Positions 8,101 through 17,731 are shown, counted from the first letter of the stretch. The stretch is 64,000 nucleotides of DNA from Bradyrhizobium sp. BR 10289 (GCF_019455385.1 NZ_JACOFR010000001.1:1-64000); one strand, 5' to 3'. Made by a program: numbers and translations. The notes: generated from the sequence alone by a model not told the origin.

Positions 8101-9702
8101 CTATTTCTGTGGCAGACCCAGATCCAGCGGCGGCAGGTCGATCTGCGGGACCTCGATCTTGACCTTGTCGAGGTCGACCTTGGCCGGCTTGTCGAGCAGG
8201 GCCGTCACCGTGATCGGGAACGCGATCACAATCAGCACCATGATCATCTGCAGGCCGATCCAGGGCATGGCGCCCCAGTAGATGTCCGAGCTCTTCACTT
8301 CCTTCGGCGCGACGCCGCGGAGGTAGAACAGGGCGAAGCCGAACGGCGGATGCAGGAACGAGGTCTGCATGTTCACGCACAGCATCACGCCGAACCAGAT
8401 CAGCGCCGGGCCGTCGCCGACGACGGGGCCGAGGATCTTCTGCGCGATCGGGGCGATCATCGGCAGGATGATGAAGGCGATCTCGAAGAAGTCGAGGAAG
8501 AAGGCCAGGAAGAAGATGAACAGGTTGATGAAGATCAGGAAGCCCCAGACGCCGCCGGGCAGCGAGGTCAGGAGGTGCTCGAGCCAGACGCCGCCGGAGA
8601 CGCCGAGGAACACCACAGAGAAGCAGGTCGACCCGATCAGGATGAAGGTGACCATGCAGGTGAGGCGCATGGTGGACTCGTAGCCCTGCTTGATCAGGTC
8701 ACGCAGGTCCGGCATGCGGGCGGCCGAGATGCAGATCCAGGCGACCGCCAGATAGGTCACGGCGAACGCGATCTTGAAGACCAGGTTCTCGGTGAACAGC
8801 ATCGCGACGATGGTGCCGATGCCGGCGGCGATGATGCCGACGACCAGCACCTTGCGGTCGGTGGAGGAGAACTCCTTGTGGTGGATCGCGGCGAGCACGA
8901 TGGCGCCGACCGCGCCCATGGCGCCGGCTTCCGTCGGCGTCGCAAGGCCCATCATCATTGTGCCGAGCACGACGAAGATCAGCACGGCCGAGGGGATGAT
9001 GCCCATCAGGCACTTCTTCCACAGTGCCCAGCCGGTCAGCGTGCGCGCCTCCAGCGGCACCGGCGGCACATGGCCCGGCTTGATCAGGCCGAGGATGAAG
9101 GTGTAGCCGGCGAACAGCAGGATCTGGAACACCGAGGGGCCCCAAGCGCCGAGATACATGTCGCCGACCGACTTGCCGAGCTGGTCGGCGAGCACGATCA
9201 GCACCAGCGAGGGCGGCACCAGCTGCGTGATCGTCCCGGAGGCAGCCAGCACGCCCGTGATGTAGCGCATGTTGTAACCGTAGCGGATCATCACCGGCAT
9301 CGAGATCAGCGCCATGGCGATGACCTGCGCCGCCACCGTTCCGGTGATGGCGCCGAGAATGAAGCCGACGATGATGACGGAATAGCCGAGGCCGCCTCTG
9401 ATAGGGCCGAACAGCTGGCCCATCGAATCCAGCATGTCCTCGGCGAGCCCGCATCTTTCCAATATCGCGCCCATGAAGGTGAAGAACGGGATCGCGAGCA
9501 GCAGCTCGTTGGAGAGCACGCTGCCGAACACGCGGCCCGGGATCGCCTGCAGGAAGTTGAGGTCGAAGAACCCGAGATGGATGGCGAGGAAGCCGAAGGA
9601 GAGACCGACCGCGGCAAGCGTGAACGCCACCGGGAAGCCGATCAGCATCGCCAGAACCAGGCCGCCGAACATCAACGGCGGCATCATTTCCAGCGTAATC
9701 AT
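8101..9702 (-). CDS. TRAP transporter large permease (DctM)
   Basis: The ion-coupled transport subunit of a TRAP carboxylate transporter, 533 residues with a dozen or so hydrophobic segments. Family blocks include PFFTFMGAILERCGLAEDML near the N-terminus, GTVAAQVIAMALISMP, PPSLVLIVLADQLGKSVGDMYLGA, ATPTEAGAMGAVGAI and the C-terminal QTSFLHPPFGFALFYLRG. It is somewhat longer than classic DctM because of a central insertion. The start overlaps the stop of the preceding DctQ gene by 4 bases (9699-9702). There is no binding protein next to it. Its substrate is unknown. Confidence 0.92.
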   Translation of the reverse strand: MITLEMMPPLMFGGLVLAMLIGFPVAFTLAAVGLSFGFLAIHLGFFDLNFLQAIPGRVFGSVLSNELLLAIPFFTFMGAILERCGLAEDMLDSMGQLFGPIRGGLGYSVIIVGFILGAITGTVAAQVIAMALISMPVMIRYGYNMRYITGVLAASGTITQLVPPSLVLIVLADQLGKSVGDMYLGAWGPSVFQILLFAGYTFILGLIKPGHVPPVPLEARTLTGWALWKKCLMGIIPSAVLIFVVLGTMMMGLATPTEAGAMGAVGAIVLAAIHHKEFSSTDRKVLVVGIIAAGIGTIVAMLFTENLVFKIAFAVTYLAVAWICISAARMPDLRDLIKQGYESTMRLTCMVTFILIGSTCFSVVFLGVSGGVWLEHLLTSLPGGVWGFLIFINLFIFFLAFFLDFFEIAFIILPMIAPIAQKILGPVVGDGPALIWFGVMLCVNMQTSFLHPPFGFALFYLRGVAPKEVKSSDIYWGAMPWIGLQMIMVLIVIAFPITVTALLDKPAKVDLDKVKIEVPQIDLPPLDLGLPQK

Positions 9703-10238
9703 TGGGTCGGCCTCTCGTACTTGGCGTCGATCGTCACATAGCCCTGGAGAGCCGCGATACGCTTGATGACTTCGGAAACACCCTGGAGCGCCAGCAGGAC
9801 GAAGCCGGCGGGAATCACGAACTTGATGGGCCAGCGGATCAGGCCGCCGGCGTTACCGGACATCTCGCCGACATTATAGGCCTGCATGAAGAACGGCCAG
9901 GACAGATAGGCGAGCAGAAGACAGGAGGGGATCAGGAAGAACAGCGTGCCGATCATGTCGAGCCAGAGCTGGCCACGTTCGGAGAGCGTCAGATAGAGGA
10001 TCTCGACCCGGACGTGCTCGTTGCGCTTGAAGGTGTAGGACGCGCCGAACATCACCAGGATCGCGAACATGTACCATTGCAGCTCCAGCCACCCGTTCGA
10101 CGAGTAGCTGAAGGCGTAACGGATCATGGCGTTGGCTGCGCTGACCAGGCACGCGAGGAGCACCAGGAGATTACAGGCGTAGCCGATCTTCTCGTTGAGG
10201 AGATCGATGGCGTTGCTCACCGCCAGCAATGGACGCAT
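9699..10238 (-). CDS. TRAP transporter small permease (DctQ)
   Basis: Small membrane subunit (179 residues) with four predicted membrane segments. The family signature is visible as SNGWLELQWYMFAILVMFGA followed by FKRNEHVRVEILY. The partner DctM begins within its last codons. About 180 bases separate it from the upstream DctM2 gene; I see no binding-protein remnant there. Confidence 0.9.
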   Translation of the reverse strand: MRPLLAVSNAIDLLNEKIGYACNLLVLLACLVSAANAMIRYAFSYSSNGWLELQWYMFAILVMFGASYTFKRNEHVRVEILYLTLSERGQLWLDMIGTLFFLIPSCLLLAYLSWPFFMQAYNVGEMSGNAGGLIRWPIKFVIPAGFVLLALQGVSEVIKRIAALQGYVTIDAKYERPTQ

Positions 10239-10418
10239 CTTACTTTTTCTCCGTCGCGGCCCGATTTCACGGAAGCCGCATCAATACGCATCGCTCGACC
10301 CGGGTGCAACAAACACGGGGCCGCATGGCCTCTTGGCCAGAAACCTTGCGGCGTCAGTCCTTCCTCGCGGCAAGCCGCCGCGACAGCGGCCGATCCGGTG
10401 AGGGTTTGAATGCAGCCT

Positions 10419-12074
10419 TTATTGCTTCGGTTGACCAAAATCGAGTGGCGGCATCTCGACCGGGGGTACCTCGATATTGATGGTACTTGGGTCGATGTTC
10501 GGCTGGGTGCCCTTGTAGTGCATGACCATCGACGGGAACGCGATCACGAGGGCGACCATGATGATCTGGATGACGACGAAGGGCACGGCACCCCAATAGA
10601 TCTGGCCCGTGGTGACCGGATCCATCCGCTTGCCGGTCACGCGATCGGTATATCGCTCCTTGGGTGCGACCGACCGGAGATAGAACAATGCGAAACCGAA
10701 TGGTGGATGCATGAACGAGGTCTGCATGTTGACCCCGAGAATGACGCCGAACCAGATCAGGTCGATGCCGAGGTGCTCGGCCGCGGGTCCGAGCAGGGGG
10801 ATCACAATGAAGGCCAGCTCAAAAAAGTCGAGGAAGAAGGCCAGCACGAAAACGAACGCATTGACGAAAATCAGGAAGCCGATCTGGCCGCCGGGCAGAG
10901 ACGTGAGCAGGTGCTCGACCCAGACGTGGCCGTTGACGCCATAGAACGTGAGCGAGAACACGCGCGCGCCGACCAGGATGAACACGACGAAAGCCGACAG
11001 CTTGGCGGTGGATTCCGTCGCCTGCCGGATCAGATCCCAGCTCAGCCGCCGCTTGGCTGCGCCCAGGATCAGCGCACCGGCCGCGCCCATCGCCCCGCCT
11101 TCCGTCGGCGTCGCAAGACCAATGAAAATGGTGCCCAGCACCAGGAAGATCAGAAACAGCGGCGGGACCATGACGAAGGTCGTCTGCTGGGCCATCTTCG
11201 AGAGGAAACGGAAGCCTGTGAGCTTGTCGACGACCCAGTTCAGCACAGCGACGGCGAACGCAAAGATGATGCCGTTGAACATGCTCAGCACGACGAAATC
11301 GGCGCCGTGCGTGTCCGAATGGCGCATCATGAACCATCCGAACACGCAGCTCGCGACGAAGAGCGCTCCGAGGGACACAAGGCCACGGCTGCCATTCTCC
11401 TCACGGAAGCCTATGGCCTCCTTCGGCAGGCCCGGCGCGGCTTTCGGGAAGATCAAGCTGACGAGGAAGGCATAGGAGGCGTAGAGGCCTGCGAGCACCA
11501 GCCCGGGAATGAAGGCGCCCTCGTACATGTCGCCGACGGACTTGCCGAGCTGGTCGGCCATCACGATCAGGACGAGCGAGGGCGGAATGATCTGCGCGAG
11601 CGTGCCGGACGCGGCGATGATGCCGGTCGCCATGCGTCGATCATATCCGTAGCGCAGCATGATGGGTAGCGAGATCAGCCCCATCGAGATCACGGAGGCG
11701 GCGACCACGCCGGTCGTCGCAGCGAGCAGGGCGCCGACGAATACGACTGCGTAGGCAAGCCCTCCGCGGATGGTCCCGAACAGCTGTCCGATGGTGTCGA
11801 GCAAGTCCTCGGCCATTCCCGATCGCTCCAGCACCAGACCCATGAAGGTGAAGAAGGGAATGGCGAGCAGCGTGTCATTGTTCATCACGCCATAGACGCG
11901 CTCGGGAAGCGCGTTGAGGAAGTCGGGGCGAAATTCGCCGAGCTCGATGCCAATCACCGCAAAGAACAGGCCGACCGCGCCGAGCGAGAATGCGGCTGGA
12001 TAACCGAGTAGCAGCGCGACCACGAGCGTCGCGAACATGATCGGTGCCAGATTGGCGATGATAAAGGCTGTCAT
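10419..12074 (-). CDS. TRAP transporter large permease (DctM), second copy
   Basis: A DctM-type permease of 551 residues, closely related in layout to the one at 8101-9702. It shares IPFFTFMGLVLERSGMAEDLLDT, PPSLVLIVMADQLGKSVGDMY, ATPTEGGAMGAAGALILGA and NMQTSFMHPPFGFALFYLRS. It has a longer central region (about residues 225-295) with two extra hydrophobic segments. The gene sits 26 bases after its DctQ partner. Both DctQM pairs run in the same direction, suggesting duplication or two systems with different substrates. Confidence 0.92.
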   Translation of the reverse strand: MTAFIIANLAPIMFATLVVALLLGYPAAFSLGAVGLFFAVIGIELGEFRPDFLNALPERVYGVMNNDTLLAIPFFTFMGLVLERSGMAEDLLDTIGQLFGTIRGGLAYAVVFVGALLAATTGVVAASVISMGLISLPIMLRYGYDRRMATGIIAASGTLAQIIPPSLVLIVMADQLGKSVGDMYEGAFIPGLVLAGLYASYAFLVSLIFPKAAPGLPKEAIGFREENGSRGLVSLGALFVASCVFGWFMMRHSDTHGADFVVLSMFNGIIFAFAVAVLNWVVDKLTGFRFLSKMAQQTTFVMVPPLFLIFLVLGTIFIGLATPTEGGAMGAAGALILGAAKRRLSWDLIRQATESTAKLSAFVVFILVGARVFSLTFYGVNGHVWVEHLLTSLPGGQIGFLIFVNAFVFVLAFFLDFFELAFIVIPLLGPAAEHLGIDLIWFGVILGVNMQTSFMHPPFGFALFYLRSVAPKERYTDRVTGKRMDPVTTGQIYWGAVPFVVIQIIMVALVIAFPSMVMHYKGTQPNIDPSTINIEVPPVEMPPLDFGQPKQ

Positions 12075-12100
12075 GCTTCCCCCTGAGCCGTCGCCCGCGG

Positions 12101-12682
12101 CTACTTCTTCTCGATCGCTTCGACCAGGTGTTCGACTTCCGCCTCCAGCGTCGACACCTGGGACTCGTGGGGATCCGGCATCAGCCCACGCATGATCGCG
12201 ATTCGTTTGATCAGTTCAGAGATGGCCTGAACGAGCAGGAACGCAAAACCGATCATGATCAGGGACTTGGCGGGCCATTGCGGCAGGCCGCCGGCGTTAC
12301 CCGATTGCTCGTTTATGTGGAAGGACCGCTGGAAGAAAGGGATGCCGGTGATGATCATCACGATGCACAGCGGAATGAGGAAGAACACATGGCCGATGAT
12401 GTCGATCACGTTCCGCGCCGTTTTCGGCAGCGTGTTGTTTACGATGTCGATGCGGATGTGCTCGTTGTCGAGCAGCGTCCAGGGTGAGCAGAGCAGAAAG
12501 ACGACGCTGAAAAGCACCCATTGCAGCTCGAGCCACGAATTGGAGGACGTGTCGAAGATCTTCCGGACGATCGCATTGACCGCCGAGATGACGACGGCAA
12601 CGACAATCATCCAGGCGAGACGTTTACCGGTCCAGCGCGTGAACGCGTCAATTCCGCGGCTCAGCTTAAGGAGCGCTTGCAA
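12101..12682 (-). CDS. TRAP transporter small permease (DctQ), second copy
   Basis: DctQ subunit with four hydrophobic segments and the signature NSWLELQWVLFSVVFLL, then LLDNEHIRIDIVN. The open frame extends to 12832, but the extra 50 residues are Arg-rich and unlike a DctQ N-terminus. A TTG at 12682 preceded at 8 bases by GGGAGG (12691-12696) gives LQALLKLSRGIDAFTRWTG and a normal length of about 193 residues, so I chose it. The C-terminus carries an acidic extension (STLEAEVEHLVEAIEKK) that may form a short coiled coil. Confidence 0.87.
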   Translation of the reverse strand: MQALLKLSRGIDAFTRWTGKRLAWMIVVAVVISAVNAIVRKIFDTSSNSWLELQWVLFSVVFLLCSPWTLLDNEHIRIDIVNNTLPKTARNVIDIIGHVFFLIPLCIVMIITGIPFFQRSFHINEQSGNAGGLPQWPAKSLIMIGFAFLLVQAISELIKRIAIMRGLMPDPHESQVSTLEAEVEHLVEAIEKK

Positions 12683-12841
12683 AGATAGGTCCTCCCCGAT
12701 GGTGCCCCGGCCGTCTTGACTACGCCGAGCGGGCGTGTGGCTTGTCTCGCCGCGCAGGCACGAAGCGGTCGCACCAAACCAGCGGGTTCTCCTTCCGTCA
12801 ATCGGAAAATGGACAAATTGACGCCCCGTCAAAAGCTTAGG

Positions 12842-13765
12842 TTAGCGGCGGCCGGTCTGGAAGGCCTTCATCCGGCCGATCAAGAACCTCAGCAGCTGGC
12901 TGGCCGCATTCGGCAATTCACGGCCCAGCCGGGTGATGATGTGCGCCTCTGCCGCGGAAAGCAGCACATTGTCGACGGGAATGGCGACCAGCGATCCGTC
13001 CTCGAGGTCCGCCGCCACCGAGAAGGCCGGCAGCAGGGTCACGCCGAGGCCGGCGCGGACGAAATGCCGGAGGATGCTGATCGAGGTCGTGGTCAGCTTC
13101 GGCGACAGGCCGATCTTCTCGGATGTCTCGGCCATCGTCAGCAACTGGCGCGTGCCGTAGCCCGCATGCATGAGCCCGAGCTCGTGACTGGCAATTTCGC
13201 GAAGCCTGACCGGGCGGCGGAGTTTTGCGAGCGGATGGTGGGGGCGCGCGATCAGGCAGATCGGCTGCCGGATGGCGGCGCAGGAGCGGATTCGCGGATC
13301 CTGCGGCGGATGATAGACGAGCCCGATGTGGCAGCGATCGTCGGCAATGGCGCGGATGACATCGCTGGTGCCCGCAAGTTCCAGCGAGATGGTCAGTCGC
13401 GGATGCTTGCGCCAGAACTCGTCGAGCGCGCCGCCCATGAGATCGGCGACGAAGCCTTCGCCCAGAACGAGGTCGATGTGGCCGCGATGCAGCCCCTGCA
13501 GCTCCCGTAAGCGGGCCAGCGTGTCATCCCGGTCGACCGTGTGCCGCCGATAATGCTCGATCAGGAGCGCACCCGCCTCGGTCGGCCGCACGCCGCGGCT
13601 GTGGCGGTCGAGCAGGGCGGCATCGAGCTCGCGTTCCAGAAGGGCGATCTGCCGGCTGACCACCGACGGGTTGACGCCGAGCGCATCGGCTGCGGCGCGC
13701 ACGGCGCCGTAGTGGGCGGCCTCGAACAGATAGCGGAGCCGGTTTTCGTCGAGTGCATTGATCAT
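12842..13765 (-). CDS. LysR-family transcriptional regulator
   Basis: LysR-type regulator of about 307 residues. The N-terminal winged helix reads NRLRYLFEAAHYGAVRAAADALGVNPSVVSRQIALLERELDAALL (shown in pieces: recognition helix around NPSVVSRQI). An effector-binding domain follows. ATG 13765 (MINALDEN) is preferred; the longer start at 13792 would run through a palindrome at 13773-13791. It is upstream of and on the same strand as the TRAP genes, and divergent from the dehydrogenase at 13872, so it probably controls one or both. Confidence 0.88.
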   Translation of the reverse strand: MINALDENRLRYLFEAAHYGAVRAAADALGVNPSVVSRQIALLERELDAALLDRHSRGVRPTEAGALLIEHYRRHTVDRDDTLARLRELQGLHRGHIDLVLGEGFVADLMGGALDEFWRKHPRLTISLELAGTSDVIRAIADDRCHIGLVYHPPQDPRIRSCAAIRQPICLIARPHHPLAKLRRPVRLREIASHELGLMHAGYGTRQLLTMAETSEKIGLSPKLTTTSISILRHFVRAGLGVTLLPAFSVAADLEDGSLVAIPVDNVLLSAAEAHIITRLGRELPNAASQLLRFLIGRMKAFQTGRR

Positions 13766-13772
13766 CCCCAAG

Positions 13773-13791
13773 TGTTGCCCACGGAGCAACA
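13773..13791. promoter_or_regulatory. Candidate LysR operator in divergent gap
   Basis: TGTTGC (13773-13778) and GCAACA (13786-13791) form an inverted repeat with 7 bases between. T at 13773 and A at 13785 also fit the T-N11-A pattern of LysR boxes. It lies 8 bases in front of the lysR start and 80 bases before the divergent dehydrogenase, where an autoregulatory site would be expected. Confidence 0.45.
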
Positions 13792-13871
13792 TTAGGCAAC
13801 CGTGCTGCTGATGCCCGGGCCGGCCGCGGCGCCATATGGTTTCCCGGCGATATCAGGACGGGGGACGGAAT

Positions 13872-14744
13872 ATGGCGGTCGTCGGCGTCGTTGGGCTCGG
13901 GAATATGGGGCGCGGCATGGCGCTCTCGCTGATGCGGGCCGGGCACGAGGTGCTCGGAACCGATGCGTCGGACAAGACGCGCAGCGCGCTCGCAGCGGAG
14001 GGCGCCGCGATGTTCGACAGCGTCGGACCGCTCTGCGAGCGCGCCGATCTGCTGGTCCTGTCGCTGCCGAATGCCGAGATCGTCGATGCCGTGGTCGCCG
14101 GCGAGGGCGGCATCATCGGCCATGCGAGGCGCGGCTTGCGCATCGTCGACACCTCGACCTCCAATCCTGATACGACCCGGCGCCTCGCCGCCGCGCTCGC
14201 CGCGCACGGCATGGCGATGATCGATGCGCCGGTCAGCGGCGGCCCGAAGGGCGCCATCACGGCGACCATGACTATGGTGATCGGCGGCGCGGATGCCGAC
14301 GTCGCTGCGGTCGAGCCGGTTCTCGCCGACATGAGCGCGAAGCGCGTCCATGTCGGCGCGGTCGGCGCCGGACACGTCTGCAAGCTCATCAACAACCTGC
14401 TCTGCGCGGCGCACCTGCTCACCGCCGCCGAAGCGATGCGCATTGCGCGGGCGGCCGAGGTCGATCCGGCCCGGCTGCTCGAAGGCCTCAATGCCGGCTC
14501 CGGCCGCTCCGGCGTCACGCAGGTCAATCTGCCGAATTGGGTGCTGAACGGCGCGTTCGATTCCGGCTTCACGATGGCCCTGATGCGCAAGGATGTCCGC
14601 CTTGCCACGCAGCTCATCGCCGGGCTGGGGCTCGATCTGCCGATCGCCGCGGAAGCCGCGCGGATCTGGTCGGACAGCGCCGCCTCGATCGGCGACGGCG
14701 AAGATTTCAACAGGATCGTCGAGACTCAGCTCGGCAGGATGTGA
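13872..14744 (+). CDS. NAD(P)-dependent oxidoreductase, 3-hydroxyisobutyrate dehydrogenase family
   Basis: A beta-hydroxyacid dehydrogenase of 290 residues. The Rossmann motif GVVGLGNMGRGMA opens the protein. The substrate-binding signature is DAPVSGGPKGA, and the catalytic lysine lies in GAGHVCKLINNLL. The frame opens at 13836, but ATG 13872 (MAVVGVVGLG) places the Rossmann strand at the N-terminus as in the family. Members oxidise 3-hydroxyisobutyrate, tartronate semialdehyde and related hydroxyacids; the exact substrate is unknown. The following aldehyde dehydrogenase starts within a few bases, so the two probably act in the same pathway. Confidence 0.9.
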   Translation: MAVVGVVGLGNMGRGMALSLMRAGHEVLGTDASDKTRSALAAEGAAMFDSVGPLCERADLLVLSLPNAEIVDAVVAGEGGIIGHARRGLRIVDTSTSNPDTTRRLAAALAAHGMAMIDAPVSGGPKGAITATMTMVIGGADADVAAVEPVLADMSAKRVHVGAVGAGHVCKLINNLLCAAHLLTAAEAMRIARAAEVDPARLLEGLNAGSGRSGVTQVNLPNWVLNGAFDSGFTMALMRKDVRLATQLIAGLGLDLPIAAEAARIWSDSAASIGDGEDFNRIVETQLGRM

Positions 14745-14752
14745 GCGACACC

Positions 14753-16282
14753 ATGACCCCCTTTATCGACACGCGGCTGCGCGATGCGCTCACGCCGTTC
14801 TGGCCTGATAGCACCGCTATCGGCTCTCACGTGGCCGGACGCATGGTGCTTGGTAGCGGCGAGCTCGTCACCATCGACGATCCCGCAACCGGCGCGCCGC
14901 TTTACGCCTATCACGATGCCGGCGAGGCGGTGGTTGCCGAGGCCGCTCGCGCTTCTGTCACGGCGCAGGCCGGCTGGGCACGGCTCACCGGTGCCGCGCG
15001 CGGCCGCATCATGCAGGCAATTGCGCGCGCCATTCAGGGCAAGGCGGAAGAGCTGGCCCGTCTGGAATCGCTCTCGGCCGGCAAGCCGATCCGCGACACC
15101 CGGGTCGAAGTCGCCAAGGTCGCCGAGATGTTCGAGTATTATGCCGGCTGGGCCGACAAGTTTCATGGCGACGTCATTCCGGTGCCGTCGAGCCATCTCA
15201 ACTACACGCGGCGCGAGGCGGTCGGCGTCGCGCTGCAGATCACGCCCTGGAATGCGCCGATCTTCACCTGCGGCTGGCAGGTCGCGCCCGCCATCGCCAT
15301 GGGCAATGGCGTGCTGCTCAAACCATCGGAGCTGACGCCGCTGACCTCGATGGCGGTGGCGCTTCTTGCAGAGCAGGCCGGCTTGCCGGTCGGGCTCGTC
15401 AACGTGCTCGCGGGCTACGGCCACACCACCGGGCAGGCTGCGCTCGGCCAGCCGGCGGTCAAGAAAGTTGTGTTCGTCGGCTCGGTGCCGACGGGCCGGC
15501 TGATCGCGGAAGCCGCCGCCAAGCGGCTCTTGCCCTGCGTGCTCGAGCTCGGCGGCAAGTCCGCCAACATCGTGTTCGCCGATGCCAATCTCGCACGTGC
15601 CGCGATCGGTGCGCAGTCGGCCATCTTCGGCGGTGCCGGCCAGAGCTGCGTCGCTGGCTCCAGGCTTCTGGTCGAACGCTCGGTCTATGACCGTTTCGTC
15701 AAGATGGTCGCCGATGGTGCCGCGAAGCTGAAGCTCGGTGCGCCCGGTTCGGCGGAGACCGAGGTCGGGCCGATCAACAATGCCAGGCAGTACAATCGCG
15801 TGCTTGCGATGGTGAAGCAGGGCCTTGCCGAGGGCGCGACGCTTGCGGCCGGCAGTGACGGCAGCGTGGGGAAGGGCGGCTTCTTCGTCGCGCCGACCGT
15901 GCTGCGCGACGTCAGCAACAGCATGGCGGTGGCGCGCGAGGAGATTTTTGGGCCCGTCGTCGCCGCGATCCCGTTCGATTCCGAGGAGGAGGCGATCGCG
16001 CTTGCCAATGACAGCGATTTTGGCCTGGCCGGCGCAGTCTGGACCGGCGACGTCGCGCGCGCGCATCGCGTTGCCGCGCAGGTGAGGGCCGGGACGTTCT
16101 GGATCAACTCCTACAAGACCATCAGCGTGGCTTCGCCCTTCGGCGGCTTCGGCATGAGTGGTTACGGCCGTTCGAGCGGTTACGAAACGCTGTTCGAGTA
16201 CACCCAGGTCAAGAGCGTCTGGGTCGAGACCGCGGCCGAGCCGGCGGTGGGATTTGGCTATGCGCCGGGGATTCGGGAGTGA
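14753..16282 (+). CDS. Aldehyde dehydrogenase family protein
   Basis: NAD(P)-dependent aldehyde dehydrogenase of 509 residues. Visible motifs are the cofactor segment TPWNAPIFTCGWQVAPAI, KPSELTPL, the glutamate in VLELGGKSANIVF, the catalytic cysteine in GGAGQSCVAGSRL, EIFGPVVAAIPF and the C-terminal PFGGFGMSGYGRS. I chose ATG 14753; an in-frame GTG at 14741 overlapping the upstream stop is also possible. It is coupled to the hydroxyacid dehydrogenase, suggesting oxidation of an alcohol or hydroxyacid to an acid in two steps. The substrate is not known. Confidence 0.92.
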   Translation: MTPFIDTRLRDALTPFWPDSTAIGSHVAGRMVLGSGELVTIDDPATGAPLYAYHDAGEAVVAEAARASVTAQAGWARLTGAARGRIMQAIARAIQGKAEELARLESLSAGKPIRDTRVEVAKVAEMFEYYAGWADKFHGDVIPVPSSHLNYTRREAVGVALQITPWNAPIFTCGWQVAPAIAMGNGVLLKPSELTPLTSMAVALLAEQAGLPVGLVNVLAGYGHTTGQAALGQPAVKKVVFVGSVPTGRLIAEAAAKRLLPCVLELGGKSANIVFADANLARAAIGAQSAIFGGAGQSCVAGSRLLVERSVYDRFVKMVADGAAKLKLGAPGSAETEVGPINNARQYNRVLAMVKQGLAEGATLAAGSDGSVGKGGFFVAPTVLRDVSNSMAVAREEIFGPVVAAIPFDSEEEAIALANDSDFGLAGAVWTGDVARAHRVAAQVRAGTFWINSYKTISVASPFGGFGMSGYGRSSGYETLFEYTQVKSVWVETAAEPAVGFGYAPGIRE

Positions 16283-16489
16283 TGTCTTTTCGTGTTTGAC
16301 ACGATCGTTCCAGAGACGCCGCTGGATCCGGGCCGCTGCCTGCCCGGCCGGTTACAGGCGTAATCAAGTTTTGGGGTCCAGAAACCGTTCCGTAGCCGCC
16401 GTACGCAAAAACTCGCATCTGATCGCATTGGCCGCCATCGGTGAGGGCGGCTCTGCGTAATCGAGAGAGTGAGCACGCGGAACAGACCG

Positions 16490-17731
16490 ATGAACATGAC
16501 AGAGCGCCTCGATGACGAGTTCGATACGCCGCTTGGCGCTATCGACGTGAGCGATCCCGCCATCTACCAAAAGGACATCTGGCAGCCGTTATTCGCCCGT
16601 CTGCGCCACGAAGCGCCCGTGCACTACTGCGCCGAAAGCCGCTATGGGCCGTACTGGTCGGTATCGCGCTACAACGACATCATGGCCGTCGAGCTCGACC
16701 ATGCGACCTATTCCTCGCAACTCGGAAACGGATTGCAGATTGCGGACATACCGGCCGATATGAACCGCCGCTCTTTTATCCGCATGGACCCGCCGCGGCA
16801 TACGGCGCAACGCAAGGCGGTCGCTCCGGTGGCGACCCCCCGGAATCTGGCAAGCTACGAGATTTCAATCAGAGAGCGCACCCGCGCCGTGCTCGACGCG
16901 TTGCCTCGCAACGAAACCTTCGACTGGGTGGACAAGGTCTCAATCGAACTGACCACCATGATGCTGGCAACCCTGTTCGATTTTCCCTGGCAAGAGCGGC
17001 GCAAGCTGACCTATTGGTCGGATGTCGCCGTCTGCGACATCGACGCGCCCGATGCAGTCGTGCGCTCCGAGGAGGCACGCTTTGCGGAACTCATGCAGAT
17101 GGCCGACACCTTCAAGGGCCTGTGGCAAGAGCGGGCGAAGGCGCCGCCGCGGCTCGACCTGATCTCGATGATGGCGCACAACGCGGACACGCGCGACCTG
17201 CCCGCGACGGAATTTATCGGCAACCTGACCTTGCTCATCGTCGGTGGTAACGACACAACGCGCAACTCCATGTCGGGCGGCTTGCTGGCTCTGTCGGAAA
17301 ACCCCGATCAGCTTGCAAAGCTGAAGGCCGATCCCAGACTCGTGCCGAGTCTGGTCGCCGAGACGATCCGCTATCAAACGCCCGTCATACACATGCGACG
17401 GACAGCGTCGTGCGATTGCGAGCTTGCCGGCCAGCACATCCGCCGCGGCGACAAGGTCATCCTGTGGTACGTTTCCGGCAATCGTGACGAGCTCGTGATC
17501 GACCGCCCGGACCATTTCATCATCGATCGGGCCAAGCCGCGCCAGCACCTCTCCTACGGCGCGGGTATTCATCGCTGTGTCGGTGACCGACTGGCGGATC
17601 TGCAACTGCGGATACTCTGGGAGGAAATCCTGGCCCGCAACCTCGACATCGAGGTGGTGGGACCGCCGCGACGGCTGTATTCCAACTTCATCCGCGGCAT
17701 CCGGGAGCTGCCAGTCCGGATCAATGCATGA
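16490..17731 (+). CDS. Cytochrome P450
   Basis: Soluble bacterial P450 of about 413 residues, a haem monooxygenase that needs an external electron donor. The I-helix oxygen-activation motif is GGNDTTRNSM, the ExxR motif is ETIRY, and the haem-binding loop is YGAGIHRCVGDRLA with the axial cysteine near residue 363 (the usual Phe is Tyr). An upstream in-frame GTG at 16469 and an ATG at 16496 are alternative starts. No ferredoxin or reductase gene is adjacent. The substrate cannot be predicted. Confidence 0.93.
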   Translation: MNMTERLDDEFDTPLGAIDVSDPAIYQKDIWQPLFARLRHEAPVHYCAESRYGPYWSVSRYNDIMAVELDHATYSSQLGNGLQIADIPADMNRRSFIRMDPPRHTAQRKAVAPVATPRNLASYEISIRERTRAVLDALPRNETFDWVDKVSIELTTMMLATLFDFPWQERRKLTYWSDVAVCDIDAPDAVVRSEEARFAELMQMADTFKGLWQERAKAPPRLDLISMMAHNADTRDLPATEFIGNLTLLIVGGNDTTRNSMSGGLLALSENPDQLAKLKADPRLVPSLVAETIRYQTPVIHMRRTASCDCELAGQHIRRGDKVILWYVSGNRDELVIDRPDHFIIDRAKPRQHLSYGAGIHRCVGDRLADLQLRILWEEILARNLDIEVVGPPRRLYSNFIRGIRELPVRINA

